64,000 nucleotides of DNA from Biscogniauxia marginata (taxonomy: Eukaryota > Ascomycota > Sordariomycetes > Xylariales > Xylariaceae). The notes under the pieces were generated by a model. That model had not been told where the DNA came from. It saw only the letters and a program-made list of their open reading frames with translations, and ran no database searches. This document shows positions 57,760-64,000 of the stretch, piece after piece. Location: contig MU404123.1 of assembly GCA_022695795.1 (NCBI GenBank), positions 1 to 64,000 of the forward strand, in the 5' to 3' direction. The translations under genes and the position numbers were made by a program. The first letter of the stretch is position 1, and the number at the start of each line of letters is the position of its first letter.

Positions 57760-58461
57760 TCTTCGATGCTGTATTGGTAGATCTTTAGGATAATATATCT
57801 ATCAATTTGCCCACGACACTGCCTAGAATCGCTTCCTGATAACAGTATCGACTCTCTGTGGACCATCCTAATAAGTATTCATAGACCTGAGTATATCTAG
57901 GCTGATTCCTTTGAGATAGTGCCCAAAACCGTCATGTCATTGTATCATTATGCCACGATGCCCTCATCAAGCAGTTTCCCAACAACCTAACCATGGGGCT
58001 TTGCTAAGACTTTGTATTTTGTATCCTGGTGGGCCACGATAGTGACTTTACCGCCTCCAGTTGTTCAATATGCTCGATTTTGGGCCTCGCTCCAAGGTCG
58101 CATGGCAGTGATCCTTGTGGAACTTCCTAGAAGGTAAACGGGCTTCAAGCCATTTATTGAAAGGGCGGCAACGCCGACTCCCATGGGGATGCAAGAGTTA
58201 CATTTCCTACGTTTACTATTACTAAGACAAACGTCACATACGCCATTTAATATTAGCTAGAGAAGTGGTAGCAGGTCTTTGTCAACGTATATATAACAGT
58301 CTGTGTTGTCAAGGCAAGCACGGCAGGGGTTGTCCTGCGGCAATCGATAGAAACCTTGAAGAAATATTCGTATCCGACAGTAGACTGCAACTACGCTTCA
58401 GTGGTGAGGGGTCATTCTCATCTCATCTAACTCTCATGCTATGGACCATTCTCGAGGACTT
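57760..58461. other. intergenic region
   Basis: About 700 bases between the monooxygenase and the transporter relic. No convincing ORF; the 67-codon ORF at 58265-58468 lacks a domain. Confidence 0.5.
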
Positions 58462-59100
58462 CTATTGAAGCGAGCGCTCGGCCTCTAGGAATTGGCCTAT
58501 CGAGGCAAGCCAGCGTGCTGACTCGAGGATTAAGATATCTATAGAGAGGATATTGAATACGATATAGACAATACCGAGAGAGATTATATAAATATTTTTA
58601 TTCGGGATCTTCGCTGCGAAGTTATCGACTATAGTACCAATGAGAGATCCAGAGAGTATCAATTAAGAAAAGCCATCGAAGTCCTAAGGGTGACGGCAAT
58701 CTCACCAGATGAAATCTAATGGGCGAAAAGAGATATATTTAGCTGTCAATATCGAGCAGTGACACTATCCTACTCTACGTCCAGTATGTAATGGCAGTAT
58801 CAGCATGTTTTTAAGTCTGATACGCCTGGATGTACAGTTGGGCATGAGTCATTAATAAGCCATATGCCAGCCCGATAATCAGTCTACCAGCGTGAACACC
58901 GTAATATATATCGTAGCTTGTATCGTCAATGCATTTAAGACGAAAACTCCCGCATATGCTGTCTAAAGAGACACCTTTTGATTGAAGGAAGTATCCAGCC
59001 GTGAGACTTGATGGGGAGGATACGAAGGCACCGAGCATCATTAATGAAGCAATTGAGCTGCAGCCGATCGGCATCTATATCACAACCTATAGACGTGGAT
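58462..59100 (-). pseudogene. MFS sugar-transporter relic
   Basis: Minus-strand fragments keep the order of a fungal sugar porter. SSIASLMMLGAFVSS (TM2) comes first. VHAGRLIIGLAYGLLMTHAQ (TM4, with the G-R-L-I-I-G signature) and GSLIGTIVDNFAAKIPNKN (between TM5 and TM6) follow. LILESARWLASIGQFLEAER corresponds to the PESPRWL motif at the end of TM6. Frameshifts and stops separate the pieces. The C-terminal six helices are absent: sequence after 58462 has no match. The N terminus may extend towards 59300 in poorer form. It is a truncated, dead copy and does not resemble the intact transporter at 25642 closely enough to call a recent duplicate. Confidence 0.7.
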
Positions 59101-60186
59101 GGGTCTTTATTCCCAAAGACCTACCTAAGATAAATATGGATAAGCACATCTATGGACTTCGCAGACGAGTTACTTAATTACCTAAAGACCACCTATTATA
59201 CGGAAACCAACGCCATACCGGAACGAACTCAACGACACAAGAGGCACGAAAATTGGTGCTTGCCGGTGCTCCTTCATACTCAGCGCCTGTTTCTGGCTAG
59301 TAGACATTGTTTTTGCCTTTGAAAAGACCACCTATATATCGGGAGTAAAAACAATGTGCCCCGGACAAGCATGAGTAGGTATCCTCTGGGCGTGCCGACT
59401 GGGTTCAGGTGCAAAAGTATTTCTCTCATAGCATCACATACCTCGGGTTGATGTGCTTTAATAGCATGGCAAGATTTGTAGCTACAACTGCCGTGCGCAT
59501 CCTTCCAGGAGGCCAACAGTAGCATACGCCAAGAGAAAAATCAGGGGAGATCGTCAACTAAGTCCCATGCTTTCTGGATACTGGACGGAAGATCATCTCC
59601 ACCTTCCCCGCAAGTCTACACACATCTAATCCATGATTAGGGTTAGCTACATGGACAGGGATTGGAGCTGGGCTTCCTTGACTAGGTATTGGAACTATGT
59701 ACAGTACAACGGCAGCCAAGCTACCTATTTATCAGATGTAATGACTGTATCATATGCGGTCGGTTAGAAGGTAGAATTCCCTTTTGGCTCGTAAGGAAGA
59801 GTTATGACGAATAGAGAAAGACTGGGATGTGTGAGTTTACATTTACAAATATACAACATGGAGCAAGTCCTTATTGGTGCTGTTCTTACTAACGATCTAA
59901 TCTACCTATTTTATTCAATATGCTCAAAGCACTAAGAAACTGTAGTTCATATCGCAGTATACACTGGTGGGGTTCACGTATATGCTCGGTACGCTATCTT
60001 TCGCTCCCAGGGGCCTCACACAGCAGATTTTATTTTCACTATCTACAGACGATTGGATACTTCCGATTACAGTAAGATTAACTCGTAGACTTATGAAGTG
60101 AATTGTGATGCCCCAAGCATGAGCAGAATGAGGCTAGCGTCGTCGTCCTCCCGTCTATCCGTGACACCAAAGAACAAGATCGACTT
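59101..60186. other. region without a supported gene
   Basis: 1.09 kb between the transporter relic and the subtilase 3' end. The ORF at 59280-59525 (-) shows no clear match but may be an extreme 5' remnant of the transporter relic. The last part contains the subtilase terminator. Confidence 0.45.
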
Positions 60187-63100
60187 TCAGTAGTGCCCCA
60201 ATACTTGGATGGTGGGCGTATCAAAAATGGCCCAACTGTCAGAGGCTGCAGGGTCTCCGAAAGGCCGCAAAGTCGCGAAGCGCATACTATACATTCAGAG
60301 ACGGTCGTGTTAGACGAGTTGCTACGACATATACAGGGATTCAACGATCAATGTCTGCTTACGTGTAATTCCCATTCGCAATCTGGCTTCCGTTGCCCAG
60401 TTTTCCAAACCACCAGTACTCGCTACCCGAAAAGATCGTGAACGCATTACGCGTGACGTCCAGGACTGGGTACGTGAAGGTTTCGTCAGGGTCATATCGG
60501 TCTGGATCGAAGTAGCTCATCTTCCCTGCATTGACCCAGGATGTACCTGGACCTATGTACCCGTTTTCGCCAGCAACGAGGGGCCATGTCCATTGAGACT
60601 CTTCCCAATCGGCTTCAAATATCTGTGTGGTTTATGCTCAGCACATTGTTCACATATACCACCGTGATGGCGTTAAGTTAAATGGGCAGCCTCTTACATC
60701 CCAGCGAACTTGTCGGCTTCCCCATACTATCTTGGAATAAATCTTGGGGAAATCTTGCGCAGAGCGGGAAAGATTGAAAGTGTAGCTATCCAGAATCAGT
60801 AAGAAGCCTGCACTGTTCTAAGCATTCAGCGGCGACACTTACTAAGATTTTTCCTTTATATCCACGAATCTAACATTTGATCTCGAGAAGGGATATGTAG
60901 CCCGGTAGAAAGGGAACATTTCTTGCTCCAGGTCCGCGGCAATCCCTGAGAAATTTTTGAGTCGCCGTCTTTGGGATGGACGATCCTTGTGGCACTCCAC
61001 GGAAGCTTACTTACCTGCATAAGGCAGTGCTAGCTGTTCGCCATTACTTCCTGAAATGGTGACTTTTCCCGTGTAAAGCGGCATAGCCGTAGAGTTCCAT
61101 CCTAAATTGCGGGGATTATCGAAAGAGATACTGCAAGATACCGATGAGAATAAGACAGGATGTTCAGTAGTAAAAGTGACCAAGGGCTAGTCTAGACTTA
61201 CACTACTGGCTTGGTCTCTCCGGGTTTGAGAACAAACGGCTCCGGCAGAGTGATCTGAGGAATTAATGCCACCGGGGTTAGCTCACTAAACTTCTTGATA
61301 CGATATTCGCTAATTGTGTCCGTGATCGGAAACCACTTAAAGGTCTCAAAGCCAGCTGCAGCCTCAAACGAGAACTTATAAGTGACATCATTATCACCCG
61401 TGTTAGTTACTTCAATGGCATGAGAACCCTGGAAATATTTCGTGTCGTTGAGCGCCATCTTCTCAAAGTTGATGCTCGTGGTGTATTGGACGACTTTGAA
61501 AGCATCCACAAGGCCGTTTCCGATTTGGGTCACGGGAGCAACAAAGTCGTGATTTGCATCCTCTCCGTTGTACCACGGGAGTGACCTACCACTGGCGATA
61601 ATACGCCGATGCAGCATCTTGGCGAAATCCTTTCCATGAACTGCACGACCACCGTGAACTCCAATATAGAGCGCGGCAACACCAGCAATATATGGGCAGG
61701 CCTGGGAGGTTCCACTCAACAAAGCAAATGTGTTATCCAGGTAGGTGCTGAAAACAAAACCGCCAGGCGCTGCAATATCAGGCTTGACCTGTAAGTCGTA
61801 CGTCCCACCCCATTGGGTGAAAGTGCTGGGGAGGCCTCCGGATGGGTATTCGACGCCAACCACCGACTCTGGGTTGACAGAGAAGTCCGCAGTGACATTT
61901 CCGGAAGCCTTGACTGTCTCAATGATGGCGACACCGGCTTCTGCGCTAATAATTCCGATAAGTGTGTCCTCATTGTCTGTAGCCGGGCTTACAAAACGGC
62001 CTTCGTTATTGTAGAAGAGTATGTACTCGGCACCGAGAGCAGCCATATTCTCTTGCTTTGTCTGGAACGAGCAGGTGCCTCGTCGAACCAAGGGAATTAC
62101 TCCAACGAGGCTGGCTGTCCCATTTGGGTACGGCTGGCACCCATCAGCTGGGTCTGAAGTGTTGAAATTCAAAGGCCTGATTGGCCAGTTGACGACCTCT
62201 GCTGGGAAATAATATGTTGATGGTAGGTAGCCAATTGCCGTCGTATTGCTGACGCCGTCGAGGGTAAACGTCGCCTCGAATGGAGAGGCTGCAATAGTGT
62301 CTGCATCAATAGCGGCTACAGAAAGAACGTTAGTCCCGGACGATCCTGTCGAGCCGAAAAAGGGCCCATCAGCTCCGGAGTTACCGGCCGCGATCGTCAC
62401 GACGATGCCTTCGTCAACGATGCGCGATGCGACTTCGGCCCAGGCGTCAGTCGCCCATCCGCCGGGGGATCCAATACTGGCAGTGATGATATCTACGCCA
62501 TCATTATATGCGGTGAGGAAGGCATCAATCAGAGTTGCCTCATCAGTACTGTCTATCCGACTGAAGACTTTGTACGAATTTATTGTAGCTTTCGGTGCAA
62601 CGCCAGACCAGTAGTCCGATTCACCAGCGATGATACCCGTAACATGAGTGCCATGGCCCAGGTAGTCGAGTGGATCGTCGTCAGGTGTTTTATCACTTCC
62701 GTCCCCCGGCCAGTACGCGTCTCCGACGAAGTCATGCCCGCCTGCGACCTTGTATCCAGGCCCGAAGCCACCGCCTAGAGCCGGGTGGGTATATAATGTG
62801 CCGCTATCAACAACTCCCACAACGACACCCTCGCCATAAATACCTTTAGCATGAAGCTTGTTCACGCCGGTCGCGTTGTGTGCTGTATAGTTTGCGGCTG
62901 ATGCATCGTTGCTGAATGACTGAGGCTCGACTGGACTGAGTTGAAGGCGTTTATTTGGCCAGACGCGCTTGATTCCGGTAACTGCGCTCAGGCTCTCTAC
63001 AGTGTAAGCATTTGTCTCTATGCTAGCGCCAGAGAAGATGTCGCTATCGAATGTTCGCAGAACTTGGATATTCTGGTTAGACTCGATACTCTCACGTGGC

Positions 63101-63301
63101 CGTAATGACCCCTAGTTTTACATCAGAGTTGGTCTTCTCTTCATCGCATGGCGAGCAATTAATCACCTGTTCGTATTCAATGATAAACCCCTTGGCAATA
63201 AGCGCTGTATCATTGGTTGCTACTTCGCGAGCACGGTTCGTCGCAAATGCCCCACCTGCGGCGGTGAGGATGCTCACAATGTTGCTCAAGCGCATTTTCA
63301 T
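60187..63301 (-). CDS. secreted subtilisin-like serine protease (S8) with PA domain
   Basis: Seven exons: 63301-63167, 63111-61202, 61130-61015, 60945-60843, 60785-60698, 60622-60363 and 60286-60187; 903 aa with consistent phases. It is an extracellular endopeptidase. The N terminus MKMRLSNIVSILTAAGGAFA is a signal peptide, followed by a propeptide (to about residue 125). Catalytic residues are Asp147 (VVDSG), His198 (GHGTHV) and Ser514 (SGTSQACPY). A protease-associated insertion lies between His and Ser (VIPLVRRGTCSF...). After the catalytic domain comes a Fn3-like part with TGKVTISGSNGEQLALPYAG, ending TPTIQVLGHY. The five short 3' exons were joined because each restores conserved text (SRQVRWD|IFEADWEESQW). 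The protein is full length and its closest type is the fungal Vpr-like minor extracellular protease. It is probably secreted for protein scavenging or host tissue. Confidence 0.94.
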
Positions 63302-64000
63302 TGTTGCTTCAGATGTTCTGGTGCTCAGACCGAAGGAAGGAAATACTATAAAAGCCGGAGATCATGTATTTATATACTCTGAGCGCTTATCAACCAACTT
63401 CTTTGGGGTGCAAGCTTTGCTAATATATTGCGGCACATAGTTGACCAGGGGTGCAAAAGGAAAAAAAGGAATCGTGGGATATACTCGACATCGCGACTCT
63501 GAAGGTTTTGATACGAGCTGCACCTGTCATAAATCGAAATATGGTGCCATTCAGAAAAAGAACTCCGAGCATCGCGGGATTGTTTAAGTGAAGTGTCCGT
63601 CGTGTAACCTTATCTTCTCTGTTAGCATGCAGGAACAACCAAAGTTGGGCACTCTTAATACCGGGGATGGGTTCGTAGGATACAGCCCGAATTTTTCACA
63701 CCTCCCTCATTTGGACCTATCTCATTACCAAATCGAAAACCTAGTCCAGGCCTTGATGTAACGTGACCTGGATCTAGGAGGAGTCTTTAAACCCTGATGG
63801 GAACAGCAGATGCCAAGGATTAATACGAGATATGCATTATTGTCGGGCAGCATACCTAATCAATTAACTTATCTGATAAATTATCTGTTCATTAATAGTC
63901 GAGCTGCATGCCAAGCCAGAATGGATACGATGGATAACCCGAACGCTGTCATTGGGGGAAATATTTAACAAGAACCGGCAAGACAGGATGAAGACGAATA
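63302..64000. other. subtilase upstream region
   Basis: About 700 bases to the end of the window. No gene is supported; the ORF at 63420-63638 (-) has no domain. It holds the promoter of the subtilase. Confidence 0.5.
63367..63376 (-). promoter_or_regulatory. candidate TATA box of the subtilase
   Basis: The minus strand reads TATATAAATA about 65-75 bp upstream of the subtilase ATG (63301), a plausible distance for a fungal TATA element. It was found by eye and AT-rich matches are common. Confidence 0.4.

Noticed and set aside
1..64000. CRISPR arrays, bacterial operons, rRNA genes, telomere repeats
   Set aside because: None seen; the window is fungal nuclear DNA with spliced genes and no TTAGGG-type arrays.

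Overview
The window looks like nuclear DNA of a filamentous ascomycete (Pezizomycotina). Nearly every gene has short introns (about 48-154 nt) with GTRNGT-like donors, CTAAC/CTGAC branch sites and YAG acceptors. The gene content is typical of such fungi: Zn2Cys6 regulators, a HET-domain gene, a P450, a PHO-4-type phosphate symporter, a PMC1-type calcium pump and a secreted subtilase. I cannot place it to genus. All exon models were made by hand from splice motifs, frame continuity and remembered family patterns. No search was run.

Layout. 1-7 kb: an AT-rich repeat, an ATP-grasp ligase (-), a cysteine-synthase-like PLP enzyme fused to a rhodanese domain (+) and an alpha/beta hydrolase (+). Together they form a candidate small amino-acid-derived metabolite locus. 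7.5-10.9 kb: a broken HET gene. 12.9-14.1 kb: an intact AflR-type Zn2Cys6 regulator (-). 14-19.8 kb: a decayed stretch holding relics of a short-chain dehydrogenase and an alpha/beta hydrolase.

19.9-27.4 kb: a compact sugar module made of a xylitol/sorbitol-type dehydrogenase (-), a divergent Zn2Cys6 regulator (+) and an MFS sugar transporter (+). A disrupted tRNA-Lys(CTT) copy (28.0 kb) and a PHO-4-like phosphate symporter (28.6-30.7 kb, -) follow. 30.7-37.8 kb is almost gene-free except for a protein-kinase gene interrupted by one in-frame stop. 37.8-41.4 kb encodes a vacuolar/plasma-membrane Ca2+-ATPase. 43.0-44.8 kb encodes a complete five-exon cytochrome P450.

45.3-51.9 kb holds a large HST-type sirtuin (-) and a four-exon gene of unknown function (-). 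53.6-57.8 kb holds an SDR (-) and an FAD monooxygenase (+). 58.5-59.1 kb is a relic of an MFS sugar transporter. 60.2-63.3 kb encodes a secreted PA-domain subtilisin (-). Intact core-type genes (Ca2+ pump, sirtuin, phosphate symporter) therefore alternate with accessory islands rich in pseudogenes, a pattern of active gene turnover.
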